Source: Gramella sp. MT6
GTDB taxonomy: Bacteria > Bacteroidota > Bacteroidia > Flavobacteriales > Flavobacteriaceae
Direction: 5' to 3'
Assembly: GCF_019357415.1 (NCBI RefSeq)
Contig: NZ_CP048410.1
Span: 930,001-994,000 of the forward strand
DNA length: 64,000 nucleotides
In this document: piece after piece, positions 1 through 7,763 of the stretch
Position numbering within the stretch: the stretch's first letter is position 1
How the letters are laid out: the number at the start of each line of letters is the position of its first letter
Notes under the pieces: generated by a model
What the model was told of the DNA's origin: nothing
What the model saw: the letters and a program-made list of their open reading frames with translations, nothing else
Databases searched by the model: none
Translations under genes and position numbers: made by a program

Positions 1-1
1 T

Positions 2-757
2 ATCCTTTTCTGGATCATCAGCATTTTTGCACCAAAAGAGAAGATCGCGACTTCAGACTGGCCACGAATCCTTGGATGTGCGGTATTTGGGATGGTACTT
101 AACATGCTTTTCTTTTTCAAAGGTCTAAGCCTTTCCACACCAATAAATAGTTCGGTGATTATCACCCTTTCCCCGGTAATGGTTTTGATTCTTGCTTCAA
201 TTCTCATTAAGGAGCGTATCACCTTACTTAAAACTCTTGGTATTATCGTGGGAATGGGCGGAGCTCTCGTTCTGGTTATCTTTAGCAAGGGTGAAAACTT
301 CAATGCTCCAAATATTCCTTTAGGCAACGTCCTTTTTATTGTGAACGCCTTTTCGTATGGATTATACCTCATCCTGGTAAAACCGCTCACCAAAAAATAT
401 CACGCGATCACCCTGATGAAGTGGCTCTTCTTTATTGCCATTTTTATTAACCTGCCGGTGACCTATTCTGAATTTGTAGCCGTGGACTGGACTAACTTAC
501 CCTTTGAAGCCACCTGGAAAATGGGATTCGTGGTGCTGGGAACCACCTTCATGACCTATTTACTGAATATTTATGCACTTAAACAGCTATCCCCTTCTAC
601 CATAAGCGCCTTTATTTATTTACAACCCCTTATCGCAATTAGCTTTGCGATATCGGTAGGTGCAGATAAACTTACCTGGGTAAAAGGTATCGCCGCCGCT
701 CTGGTTTTTATAGGGGTTTATATGGTAAGCGTTAAAAAAACGAAGATCAAAGATTGA
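2..757 (+). CDS. EamA/DMT-family transporter, C-terminal part (cut by window edge)
   Basis: The frame is open from the first bases of the window with no stop before 757, so this is the 3' part of a longer gene; the ATG at 92 is internal. The visible 250 or so residues are a chain of hydrophobic helices with a short polar hinge, and end in a basic tail (VKKTKIKD). The pattern of two repeated EamA units, with a second unit beginning near LGNVLFIVNAFSYGLYLILV, fits the drug/metabolite transporter superfamily, inner-membrane exporters of metabolites. The substrate cannot be told from sequence. The family call is fairly sure; the specific role is unknown. Confidence 0.8.
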   Translation: MLFWIISIFAPKEKIATSDWPRILGCAVFGMVLNMLFFFKGLSLSTPINSSVIITLSPVMVLILASILIKERITLLKTLGIIVGMGGALVLVIFSKGENFNAPNIPLGNVLFIVNAFSYGLYLILVKPLTKKYHAITLMKWLFFIAIFINLPVTYSEFVAVDWTNLPFEATWKMGFVVLGTTFMTYLLNIYALKQLSPSTISAFIYLQPLIAISFAISVGADKLTWVKGIAAALVFIGVYMVSVKKTKIKD

Positions 758-765
758 GATTGTCA

Positions 766-1203
766 CTATTCGAAACTAAAAAAATCATCCCAGTCGTCAC
801 TCCAGATATCAAATAAGATCCAATATAAAATGCCAATAGAAATGGCTACAACTCCAGCGGTCGCCCAGCCAGACGCTGAGGAATTTTTAATTTGAAAATA
901 TTCGTAATTCTCAGGGTTTATTGAATAAGCTGAAAAGCCAATCAATCCAAGTTCAGCCTCCTCCTGGTTCTTAAATTTATTGCTATAAAAAATAGAATTT
1001 TTAGCTAGAACATATAGACTAGAATCTTTTTCGATCAACTTATAAAATGGATATTTCTTTCCATTTTTGTCCACCATCCTGAATTTTTTCTGTGACTGAA
1101 CCACTTCTTCAGGAGTATAATTCTGATGATAATAAACCGTACAACTTTGAAAGGTCATTACGGCAACCAGAAAGGCTATGATAATTTCGAGATTACTTTT
1201 CAT
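766..1203 (-). CDS. Small lipoprotein of unknown function
   Basis: The 145-residue product starts with a hydrophobic signal and a lipobox ending FQSC (Cys21), so it should be lipidated and anchored in a membrane. The middle is polar and the C-terminus carries one more hydrophobic segment (AGVVAISIGILYWILF) followed by an acidic WSDDWDDF tail. I recognise no family. Its 3' end converges on the transporter gene 8 bp away. A 7-bp inverted repeat (CCTGATC/GATCAGG, 1205-1232) lies directly in front of its start codon and could affect translation. Confidence 0.6.
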   Translation of the reverse strand: MKSNLEIIIAFLVAVMTFQSCTVYYHQNYTPEEVVQSQKKFRMVDKNGKKYPFYKLIEKDSSLYVLAKNSIFYSNKFKNQEEAELGLIGFSAYSINPENYEYFQIKNSSASGWATAGVVAISIGILYWILFDIWSDDWDDFFSFE

Positions 1204-1204
1204 T

Positions 1205-1232
1205 CCTGATCATTTTAAATAAAAAGATCAGG
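1205..1232 (-). promoter_or_regulatory. Inverted repeat directly upstream of the lipoprotein start codon
   Basis: On the minus strand CCTGATC and GATCAGG (7 bp, perfect) are separated by 14 nt, and the second arm ends one base before the ATG at 1203. In the mRNA this could form a hairpin over the ribosome-entry region; in DNA it could be an operator. There is no direct proof of function. Confidence 0.35.
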
Positions 1233-1344
1233 GGCAAAATCTAATAAATTTAATTATAAAATACTGAATTTCAGTGTTTTATATATTTTTATTTAATATT
1301 GGTGTTTGGTAATTATTTGTTAGCCTGAAACTGCTGTTTAATTA

Positions 1345-1986
1345 TCAGTCTGTTTCGCACAAAATATTTAAAATTTGAGACCTGTCTATATGATTCTTAA
1401 TTCCAGTTTTTGCCATGAAATACTCTATGATTTCAGCATCCTTTAGATCATAAATTTCCTTAAGTCCTTTTATGATCGTAGACAAATATGCCTCACTCGG
1501 TGGGTTTATTCCGTCTTCCAGATAGATCTCACTGGTAAAGGTCACCACTGGTTTCCCTTCAATCTCTCCCAGATAAAGTAAATGCCCATACCTTCCCTGA
1601 GTCATGCAATCGTAATGACCATTATCGATGAGTTCCCGGAAATCGATAACAATCTCACCTTCGAACTTGAGCTCCTGCCTCACCAGATCTTTGAACTGGC
1701 TGGAATTTATAAGGTAGGTTCGTCCCAATGTTTCCACCTTTTCATCCCGTTCTGGCCTCAAGAAACAAATTCCACCGCCATTCCAGGTTTCTGCTTCCTT
1801 GGCAAAATACATTTCGTAATTTATGATTAATGGCTTACTCCCCTTGGGTTTGGTCTTATCTGAACACCCCTGAAAATTCTTAACGGCTCCTGGCGGTGTC
1901 CCGCCATTTATATAGCACATGAACCGTTCTTCTCTAATATTAGAACCATAACAGGCATACCATATTTGATCAATGCCATCTTCCAT
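1345..1986 (-). CDS. Gamma-glutamylcyclotransferase-like (GGCT/AIG2 fold) protein
   Basis: The 213-residue protein opens with YACYGSNI (Tyr13-Gly-Ser-Asn16), the substrate-loop motif of the GGCT fold, followed by NYEMYFAKEAETWNGGG and a TLGRTYLI strand typical of that family. Family members cyclise gamma-glutamyl peptides or amines, but many bacterial ones have unproven substrates. The protein is cytosolic, with no signal peptide. It lies 5 bp downstream of the thioesterase gene on the same strand, so the two are probably cotranscribed. The fold is likely; the substrate is unknown. Confidence 0.6.
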   Translation of the reverse strand: MEDGIDQIWYACYGSNIREERFMCYINGGTPPGAVKNFQGCSDKTKPKGSKPLIINYEMYFAKEAETWNGGGICFLRPERDEKVETLGRTYLINSSQFKDLVRQELKFEGEIVIDFRELIDNGHYDCMTQGRYGHLLYLGEIEGKPVVTFTSEIYLEDGINPPSEAYLSTIIKGLKEIYDLKDAEIIEYFMAKTGIKNHIDRSQILNILCETD

Positions 1987-1991
1987 AAAAA

Positions 1992-2489
1992 CTATAGGTC
2001 TTTTAATTCCTCTGTAGTTAGGTTTTGAGGTTTTTTCCCAAACCTACGTGTATCCTCTTTTGTGAGAGTTCTAAAATCTTCAGATTTTGGAGTATGATCT
2101 AATCTATCGAAAAGCTCCTCTGGCAATTGAGTTAATTTTCTTGTTTCCAGGTTTATCCAGGAACCCATCATTTCACAGGTAGCACAATTCTTTCCGTTAT
2201 GGTCATATATTCTGTGCGTAAATTCGAAGAACATACCATCTTCAGATAGTCCGCTCAATTCAAGTGTTACCGTAACAGGTTCTCCTGCAAATATTTCCTT
2301 GAAATAATAGATGTGTTCGTAAAAAACAATGGGGCCGAGGTTAAAATGAGACAGTTGTTTATGTCCAAATCCATTTTCCATCAGAAAACTCATACGAGTA
2401 TGACTCATAAAATTTACAAATGCCGAATTCGCCAAATGCCTGTTGGCGTCCAGATCACTCCATCTTATTTCGAACTTTTTGCTATACAT
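1992..2489 (-). CDS. Hotdog-fold acyl-CoA thioesterase
   Basis: The protein begins MYSKKFEIRWSDLDANRHL, the classic 4HBT/YbgC-like N-terminus with the conserved Asp in W-S-D-L-D and the following RH-LAN. An upstream in-frame Met at 2516 exists, but the hotdog fold begins at the Met at 2489, which I therefore prefer. The family hydrolyses acyl-CoA thioesters in the cytosol. The C-terminal tail (residues about 120-165) is polar and lacks known motifs. It precedes the GGCT-like gene with a 5-bp gap. Chain-length preference cannot be read from the sequence. Confidence 0.75.
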   Translation of the reverse strand: MYSKKFEIRWSDLDANRHLANSAFVNFMSHTRMSFLMENGFGHKQLSHFNLGPIVFYEHIYYFKEIFAGEPVTVTLELSGLSEDGMFFEFTHRIYDHNGKNCATCEMMGSWINLETRKLTQLPEELFDRLDHTPKSEDFRTLTKEDTRRFGKKPQNLTTEELKDL

Positions 2490-2573
2490 AATCTTCAATT
2501 TATTCAAAACTACCAATAAATATTATGCGTGCATACCTTATTTTACCTAAGTTTATATTAAAATTGGAAAAGG

Positions 2574-3536
2574 ATGCCGGTGATCTCAGAGAATTATATT
2601 CCGCCAGGAATTTTTAAAAGCGGTGATGCTTCCACGATCTACGCTGCCACTTTAAGAAAAGTAGAGATTCCAATCTTTGAAAGGGAAAGGATCGAACTAA
2701 GTGACGGTGATTTTTTAGATATAGATTGGAGCTATCCGGCGAACCGGAATTCTAAAAATCTGGTCATTCTACTACATGGTCTTGCCGGAAAAGCAGACAG
2801 GCCTTACATGAAAGGTATGGCCAGGGCTTTCAATTTAAAGAACTGGACCGCCGTGGGCATGAACTTTCGAGGTTGTAGTGATGAATTGAACCGTCTCTAC
2901 AAAAGTTATCACGCGGGCGCGAGTGACGACCTTGCAGAATTAATGACCCATATATTATCGCTGAAAGAATATAATAAAATAGCTCTTATAGGTTTTAGTC
3001 TGGGTGGCAATATGCTCATGAAATACCTGGGCGAGAACCGCAGCCTTCCAGATGAAGTCATTGGAGCGGTAGGAGTATCTGTTCCATGTGATCTATCAGG
3101 TTCTCTGGGTGCCATTAACCGAATGAGAAACTTTGTGTATTCAAAAAGATTCGAGTTAAACCTAAAACAGCACTTGTATGAAAGAGCCGAAAAATTCCCT
3201 GACCATCTGAATAAAAAGGATATTTCGGCATGTAGCTCTTTAAGAGATATAGACGACCTGTATACTTCCAGGGCTCATGGTTACAAGAATGCTGCTGATT
3301 ATTACAAAAAGACCAGCGCCCTTGTTTATTTAAAGGGTATTAGAAAGCCTACCTTAATGATCAATGCCGAAAACGACAGTTTCCTTTCTCAGAAATGTTA
3401 CCCTATAGAGATCGCAGAAAATTCTGAATTTCTTCATCTGGAAATTCCAAAATATGGTGGGCATGTTGGTTTTGTTACCAGAGCTCCACTCTACTATCAT
3501 GAAAAAAGAGCTGTAGAATTCATTGAATCACTATAA
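2574..3536 (+). CDS. YheT-family alpha/beta hydrolase
   Basis: The 320-residue protein has the YheT/UPF0017 layout: the N-terminal PPGIFKSGDASTIY segment, the oxyanion region LLHGLAG (66-72), nucleophile elbow GFSLGGN with Ser142, probable acid Asp268 in NAENDSF and His297 in YGGHVGF. It is a serine hydrolase or esterase of unsettled physiological substrate. The start at 2574 gives exactly the N-terminus usual for the family. It is divergent from the thioesterase gene, with 57-84 bp between them depending on the thioesterase start. Confidence 0.8.
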   Translation: MPVISENYIPPGIFKSGDASTIYAATLRKVEIPIFERERIELSDGDFLDIDWSYPANRNSKNLVILLHGLAGKADRPYMKGMARAFNLKNWTAVGMNFRGCSDELNRLYKSYHAGASDDLAELMTHILSLKEYNKIALIGFSLGGNMLMKYLGENRSLPDEVIGAVGVSVPCDLSGSLGAINRMRNFVYSKRFELNLKQHLYERAEKFPDHLNKKDISACSSLRDIDDLYTSRAHGYKNAADYYKKTSALVYLKGIRKPTLMINAENDSFLSQKCYPIEIAENSEFLHLEIPKYGGHVGFVTRAPLYYHEKRAVEFIESL

Positions 3537-3576
3537 TTAATTCTGTTTTCTAAGCGTCGATCAATTACTCATTCAA

Positions 3577-3606
3577 TTGGAGATGCTATAGAATTGATTA
3601 TCTTTG
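3577..3606 (+). promoter_or_regulatory. Flavobacterial promoter of yicC-gmk-nadD
   Basis: TTG (3577-3579), 19 bp, then TATCTTTG (3599-3606) matches the Bacteroidetes consensus TTTG-N19-21-TAnnTTTG. The ATG of yicC follows at 3629, giving a short leader of about 15 nt. The three genes behind it are tightly packed, so this probably drives all of them. Confidence 0.7.
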
Positions 3607-3628
3607 CGCAAGCTTTTAAAATTCAGGC

Positions 3629-4486
3629 ATGATTCAATCTATGACAGGCTTCGGGAAAAGCGTTACTCAAATTCCCAACAAGAAAATCACTGTAGAGCTA
3701 AAGTCTCTGAACAGTAAGAATTTTGACCTGAATGCTCGCATTCCGTCTCAGTACAGGGAAAAGGAATTAGATCTTCGGAATATCATCTCAAATTCTTTAG
3801 GTCGCGGCAAGGTAGATCTTTCCATCTATGTTGAATATACCGGGGAGCAAACATCTACCAATGTGAATACCGAGGTAGTAAAGAACTATATGGATCAACT
3901 GAAAAATATAGTAGATGCCAGTGAGGTAGAATTGCTGAAGATGGCTGTGAAAATGCCAGATGCACTAAAAACCGAAAGGGATGAGATAGACGATGAAGAA
4001 TTCAAAGCTATTGAAGGTGCTGTTATGGATGCGTTAACCGAAATCAATGGTTTTAGAACCGATGAGGGTAATGCGCTGGAAAAAGATCTTAGCATGAGAA
4101 TTGCGAACATCAAGAACCTTCTAGATGACGTGATCAAAATAGATCCAGACAGGGTTGATGCCGTGAGAGAAAGACTTAGAAAAGGCATCGATGAGATCAA
4201 AGAACAGGTAGACGAGAACAGATTTGAGCAAGAGCTTGTTTATTATATTGAGAAATTTGATATCACCGAAGAAAAGGTAAGACTTGACAACCACCTGGAT
4301 TACTTTCAGAAGACTCTAGATTCCAAAGATTCCAACGGAAGGAAACTAGCTTTTATCTCCCAGGAAATTGGACGTGAGATCAACACGATAGGAAGTAAAT
4401 CTAATTATGCTCCCATGCAGCAGATGGTGGTGCAAATGAAGGATGAGCTGGAGAAAATTAAGGAACAAATTCTAAATGTACTCTAA
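3629..4486 (+). CDS. yicC: YicC-family protein (endoribonuclease family)
   Basis: The product (285 residues) begins MIQSMTGFGKS, the signature of YicC, and has the conserved C-terminal end with LAFISQEIGREINTIGSKSN. E. coli YicC has been characterised as an endoribonuclease that acts on small RNAs; the activity here is inferred from family. The gene is followed without gap by gmk (stop TAA directly before ATG), the usual yicC-gmk order. The length is normal. Confidence 0.9.
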   Translation: MIQSMTGFGKSVTQIPNKKITVELKSLNSKNFDLNARIPSQYREKELDLRNIISNSLGRGKVDLSIYVEYTGEQTSTNVNTEVVKNYMDQLKNIVDASEVELLKMAVKMPDALKTERDEIDDEEFKAIEGAVMDALTEINGFRTDEGNALEKDLSMRIANIKNLLDDVIKIDPDRVDAVRERLRKGIDEIKEQVDENRFEQELVYYIEKFDITEEKVRLDNHLDYFQKTLDSKDSNGRKLAFISQEIGREINTIGSKSNYAPMQQMVVQMKDELEKIKEQILNVL

Positions 4487-5074
4487 ATGAGCGAAGGGAA
4501 ACTTATCGTTTTTTCTGCTCCTTCCGGGTCCGGGAAAACCACGATAGTACGTCACTTATTAAAGCATGAAGAATTGAAACTGGATTTTTCCATTTCGGCG
4601 ACTTCACGCGAACCAAGAGGAAATGAGGTAGATGGGAAAGATTATTACTTTCTGTCTTTAAGCGATTTCAAGCAAAAGATCAAAAATGATGAATTCCTGG
4701 AATGGGAAGAAGTTTACCGTGATAATTTCTACGGAACATTGAAAAGCGAAGTAGAGCGTATCTGGAACAAAGGCAAACACGTTATTTTTGATATTGATGT
4801 TGTTGGAGGCCTGGATATTAAACATATTTATCCAGATAGAACGCTAGCCGTCTTTGTAAAGCCACCTAGTATCGAGGAATTAAAGATCCGCCTTAAGAAA
4901 AGGAAAACCGAAAGTGACGATAAAATTAATATGCGTGTAGCAAAGGCATCCATTGAGTTGGCTACCGCGCCTCAGTTCGACTTCATTATAGAGAACAATC
5001 ATTTGGGTACGGCCTTGAAGGAAGCATATAGCCTTGTATCTAATTATGTTGGAGCTGAAAAACCAAAGGAATGA
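4487..5074 (+). CDS. gmk: Guanylate kinase
   Basis: It phosphorylates GMP to GDP with ATP in nucleotide metabolism. The P-loop APSGSGKTT lies at residues 11-19, followed by the GMP-binding region with TSREPRGNEVDGKDYYF and the EWEEVYRDNFYGT segment. At 195 residues it has the normal length. Its ATG directly follows the yicC stop, and its last four bases overlap the nadD start (ATGA at 5071-5074), so translation of the trio is probably coupled. Confidence 0.95.
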   Translation: MSEGKLIVFSAPSGSGKTTIVRHLLKHEELKLDFSISATSREPRGNEVDGKDYYFLSLSDFKQKIKNDEFLEWEEVYRDNFYGTLKSEVERIWNKGKHVIFDIDVVGGLDIKHIYPDRTLAVFVKPPSIEELKIRLKKRKTESDDKINMRVAKASIELATAPQFDFIIENNHLGTALKEAYSLVSNYVGAEKPKE

Positions 5075-5655
5075 ATAGAAAGGTAGGTTTGTTCTTTGGA
5101 ACTTTTAACCCAATACATACCGGCCACCTGATCATTGCCAATCACATGGCTGAATACTCAGACCTGGAAGAGGTTTGGTTAGTGGTCACTCCGCACAATC
5201 CTCACAAGAAGAAAAACACTCTCCTTGATAATCACCATAGACTGGAAATGGTGTACAGGGCTTGTGAAAGCTATGATAAATTAAAACCGAGCAATATTGA
5301 ATTTGGTTTACCGCAACCAAACTATACTGTACACACCCTGGCTCATCTTCAGGAAAAATTCCCTACGAACGATTTTTGTTTAATAATGGGAGAAGATAAC
5401 CTGCGGAACTTCCACAAATGGAAGAATTCTGATGTAATCCTGGAGAATCATGAAATCTATGTCTATCCAAGGATCGCTAAGGGTGAAATTGCAGACAGGT
5501 ATAAGGAACATCCAAAAATAAACAGGATAGATGCACCCATCGTGGAGATATCGTCTACTTTTATTAGAAAATCTATAAAGGATCTGAAGAATGTAAGGCC
5601 TTTACTAGCAGAAAAGGTGTGGGAGTATATGGATCAAATGAACTTTTATAAATAA
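5071..5655 (+). CDS. nadD: Nicotinate-nucleotide adenylyltransferase
   Basis: It makes deamido-NAD from nicotinate mononucleotide and ATP. The motif GTFNPIHTGH sits near residues 10-19 and the second nucleotidyltransferase motif ISSTFIRKSI lies near the C-terminus. The 194 residues match the family. It overlaps gmk by ATGA. The gene is followed by an inverted-repeat element (5658-5791) beginning 2 bp after the stop codon. Confidence 0.95.
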   Translation: MNRKVGLFFGTFNPIHTGHLIIANHMAEYSDLEEVWLVVTPHNPHKKKNTLLDNHHRLEMVYRACESYDKLKPSNIEFGLPQPNYTVHTLAHLQEKFPTNDFCLIMGEDNLRNFHKWKNSDVILENHEIYVYPRIAKGEIADRYKEHPKINRIDAPIVEISSTFIRKSIKDLKNVRPLLAEKVWEYMDQMNFYK

Positions 5656-5657
5656 GT

Positions 5658-5791
5658 AAAAGACTGTTTAAAAATCTATTTTGAATCTTCTTTTTAGCTG
5701 ATTGAACCTACTTTTTTCATTGTGGAACTACAAGCTTTAGAACGTCGACTGCTCTCAGTGTAACATTCTCAAAATTCTCAAACAGTCTTTT
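5658..5791. repeat. MITE-like intergenic element with 12-bp terminal inverted repeats
   Basis: AAAAGACTGTTT (5658-5669) and AAACAGTCTTTT (5780-5791) are perfect inverted repeats, and the similarity continues imperfectly inward for about 30 bp. Read on the minus strand, the inside contains GTTACACTGAGAGCAGTCGA (5745-5764). This resembles, from memory, a short repeat scattered through many Bacteroidetes genomes (TTACACTGAGCGNAGTCGA). There is no ORF. It sits between nadD (+) and the LysM gene (-) and could serve as a shared 3' hairpin. Confidence 0.55.
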
Positions 5792-5797
5792 GTTATT

Positions 5798-6286
5798 TTA
5801 TCTTTTATCGCCTAGTGGCGGAATTCTAAGTACCTGCCCAGGATAGATCTTATCTGGATCCTGCAACATTGGTTTATTCGCTTCGAAGATCAACGGATAC
5901 TGATTCGCATCTCCGTAATGTTCTTTTGATATTTTACTGAGAGTATCACCTCTTTCAACCGTATGAAAAACAGCTTCAGGTTCGGTATTTTGAACATCCA
6001 TCTTATCATCAACCTGAGCAATACCTTCAGAGTTTCCTACTACCAGGATTATCTTTTCTCTAGTAGCCTGGTCCAGGGCCTTCCCTGATATCACTGCCAT
6101 ATCATTTTCAATATGTATTTTTAAATTTTCAGCTTTAAGGTTCAGATCTTTAATAGTTTGCTCGAGTTTACTTGCTGCCTTCTCATTTTGCTTAAGATCA
6201 TCCTTAACTCCAACCTCCTTAGAATCAGAATTATCGATCCCAAAAACTTTCTTTCCGGCTTCCTTAATAAATGAAAATATTCCCAT
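5798..6286 (-). CDS. BON and LysM domain protein (YgaU/Kbp-like)
   Basis: The 162-residue protein has a short N-terminal FSFIKEAGKKVFG segment, a BON domain (about residues 45-100, with VISGKALDQATREKI) and a C-terminal LysM domain (about 108-158, HTVERGDTLSKISKEHYGD...YPGQVLRIP). This is the architecture of E. coli YgaU/Kbp, a small potassium-binding protein. LysM also suggests affinity for peptidoglycan, but no signal peptide is visible, so a cytosolic location as in Kbp is more likely. It is divergent from gpsA across a 357-bp gap. Confidence 0.8.
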   Translation of the reverse strand: MGIFSFIKEAGKKVFGIDNSDSKEVGVKDDLKQNEKAASKLEQTIKDLNLKAENLKIHIENDMAVISGKALDQATREKIILVVGNSEGIAQVDDKMDVQNTEPEAVFHTVERGDTLSKISKEHYGDANQYPLIFEANKPMLQDPDKIYPGQVLRIPPLGDKR

Positions 6287-6384
6287 ATTGTTGATTTGTA
6301 GTTAGTTACTAAATGTACAAAAGTGAAACTATTTTCTAGTGGTGAGCAGTCCTAAAGTTTTCCAAAAAAACCCAAATCAAAATC

Positions 6385-6416
6385 AAAAAAACCGCCTCTC
6401 GCGAAACGGTTTTTTC
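6385..6416 (-). terminator. Orphan terminator-like hairpin
   Basis: Read on the minus strand, AAAACCG and CGGTTTTTTT flank a 12-nt loop, with a T run behind. No annotated gene ends here: LysM starts below it and gpsA starts above it. It is therefore best explained as the end of a small transcript or as a leader attenuator. Confidence 0.45.
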
Positions 6417-6533
6417 AACTAAATAACCAACCAAAAAAACTAAGTAGGTCTCCCCTGAAAAGATCTGAAGGAGACCAATTCTATAACGGGACAGTTTCTA
6501 TTAGATTGCATGGATCTACCGCTCATAATGTTA
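6385..6533 (-). ncRNA. Candidate orphan small RNA (minus strand)
   Basis: In the 357-bp gap between the LysM gene and gpsA there is no ORF, but on the minus strand a promoter-like pair (6540-6571) is followed about 150 nt later by an intrinsic-terminator-like hairpin ending in seven T (6385-6415). Inside lies a perfect 7-bp hairpin, GGTCTCC/GGAGACC (6447-6476). The arrangement suggests a free-standing transcript of roughly 150 nt, ending about 100 bp upstream of the LysM start codon. It does not fit SRP RNA or tmRNA by eye; a 6S-type RNA cannot be excluded. Confidence 0.4.
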
Positions 6534-6539
6534 AAGTTC

Positions 6540-6571
6540 CAATATTAATTCATTGACAAATTCTCAACAAA
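6540..6571 (-). promoter_or_regulatory. Promoter-like pair for the candidate sRNA
   Basis: On the minus strand TTTG (6568-6571), 20 bp, then TAATATTG (6540-6547) matches TTTG-N19-21-TAnnTTTG with one mismatch. It points away from gpsA toward the hairpin at 6385-6416. Confidence 0.4.
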
Positions 6572-6643
6572 TCGACCTAAATAAAGCGAAAACCTTTATA
6601 TCCCTGTAAATTTGATTATTTTTGAAAAAGAGAATGGAATTAT

Positions 6644-7639
6644 ATGGATAAAGCTCCTAGTTTTGGTGTTATTGGTGGTGGTAGTTGGGCCACGGCTATA
6701 GTAAAAATGTTGTGTGAAAACCTTGATGAGGTGAACTGGTATATGCGTAGTGTTTATGCACTGGAGCATATCAAAAAACAGGATCACAACCCTAATTATC
6801 TGAGTTCGGTAGAATTCGACAATAATCAGCTTAATCTTAGCAATGACATTAATGAAGTTGTAGAAGCTTCAGAATATATAATTTTTGCCATTCCCTCTGC
6901 ATTTTTAAAGCGCGAGCTAGATAATTTGACGATTCCGCTAAAAGACAAAGTAGTTTTTTCTGCTATAAAAGGAATAGTTCCCGAAACAAGTTTGATCGTT
7001 GGAGAACATTTCAATGAATACTTTGACGTACCTATGGAAAATATAGGGATCCTAACCGGACCCTGTCACGCAGAAGAGGTTGCTCTGGAAAGACTATCAT
7101 ATTTAACCGTCGCCTGCCAGGATGAAAAAAAGGCTGAGATCGTTGCTGGTTATTTGGGCAGTGATTATATCACCTGTAAAATAAGCGATGATGTAATTGG
7201 AACGGAATACGCTGCGGTTTTAAAGAATATTTATGCTATTGCTGCGGGAATCGCCCACGGGCTTGGTTATGGAGATAATTTCCAAAGCGTACTTATGAGC
7301 AATGCCATTCGGGAAATGAAGAAATTCATTAAGAAAGTACATAAGATGAAAAGGAATATCAATGACTCCGCATACCTCGGAGACCTTCTGGTTACGGGAT
7401 ATTCTGTATTTAGTCGTAACCGTATGTTTGGGAATATGATTGGTAAGGGATATACGGTGAAAAGTGCTCAAATGGAAATGAGTATGATCGCTGAGGGCTA
7501 CTATGCTACGGAAAGCGCTTACAAAATAAATAAAGAAAAAGGCGCAAAAACTCCTATAATCAATGCCGTCTATGCTATACTTTATGAAGGAAAGAATCCT
7601 AAGAAAGTATTCAATAAACTGGTTGACAAATTAGATTAG
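6644..7639 (+). CDS. gpsA: Glycerol-3-phosphate dehydrogenase (NAD(P)+)
   Basis: It reduces dihydroxyacetone phosphate to sn-glycerol-3-phosphate for phospholipid synthesis. The N-terminal Rossmann motif is FGVIGGGSWATA (residues 7-18); the NAD-binding/catalytic segments ILTGPCHAEEV and EYAAVLKNIYAIAAG, with the conserved catalytic Lys, are present. The length of 331 residues is normal. It stands alone, with no neighbour of related function in the same direction. Confidence 0.93.
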   Translation: MDKAPSFGVIGGGSWATAIVKMLCENLDEVNWYMRSVYALEHIKKQDHNPNYLSSVEFDNNQLNLSNDINEVVEASEYIIFAIPSAFLKRELDNLTIPLKDKVVFSAIKGIVPETSLIVGEHFNEYFDVPMENIGILTGPCHAEEVALERLSYLTVACQDEKKAEIVAGYLGSDYITCKISDDVIGTEYAAVLKNIYAIAAGIAHGLGYGDNFQSVLMSNAIREMKKFIKKVHKMKRNINDSAYLGDLLVTGYSVFSRNRMFGNMIGKGYTVKSAQMEMSMIAEGYYATESAYKINKEKGAKTPIINAVYAILYEGKNPKKVFNKLVDKLD

Positions 7640-7702
7640 CTATAAGTTTTTTCCTACTTTTTTAGCCTATAACAACCTGATAATAAACTTTTCGGCGATT
7701 TT

Positions 7703-7736
7703 TTTGTTAAAGTTATGGATTTTAATATTACATTTA
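7703..7736 (+). promoter_or_regulatory. Possible promoter of the 210-residue lipoprotein gene
   Basis: TTTG (7703-7706), 22 bp, then TACATTTA (7729-7736) is a near match to the Bacteroidetes promoter, with a slightly long spacer. The ATG follows at 7764. Confidence 0.4.
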
Positions 7737-7763
7737 CTTTATCAAATCTAATGAACCAATCTT

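Noticed and set aside
6447..6476. GGTCTCC/GGAGACC hairpin as SRP RNA apical loop
   Set aside because: The conserved SRP loop sequence (GGAAGGAAGCA-like) is absent.
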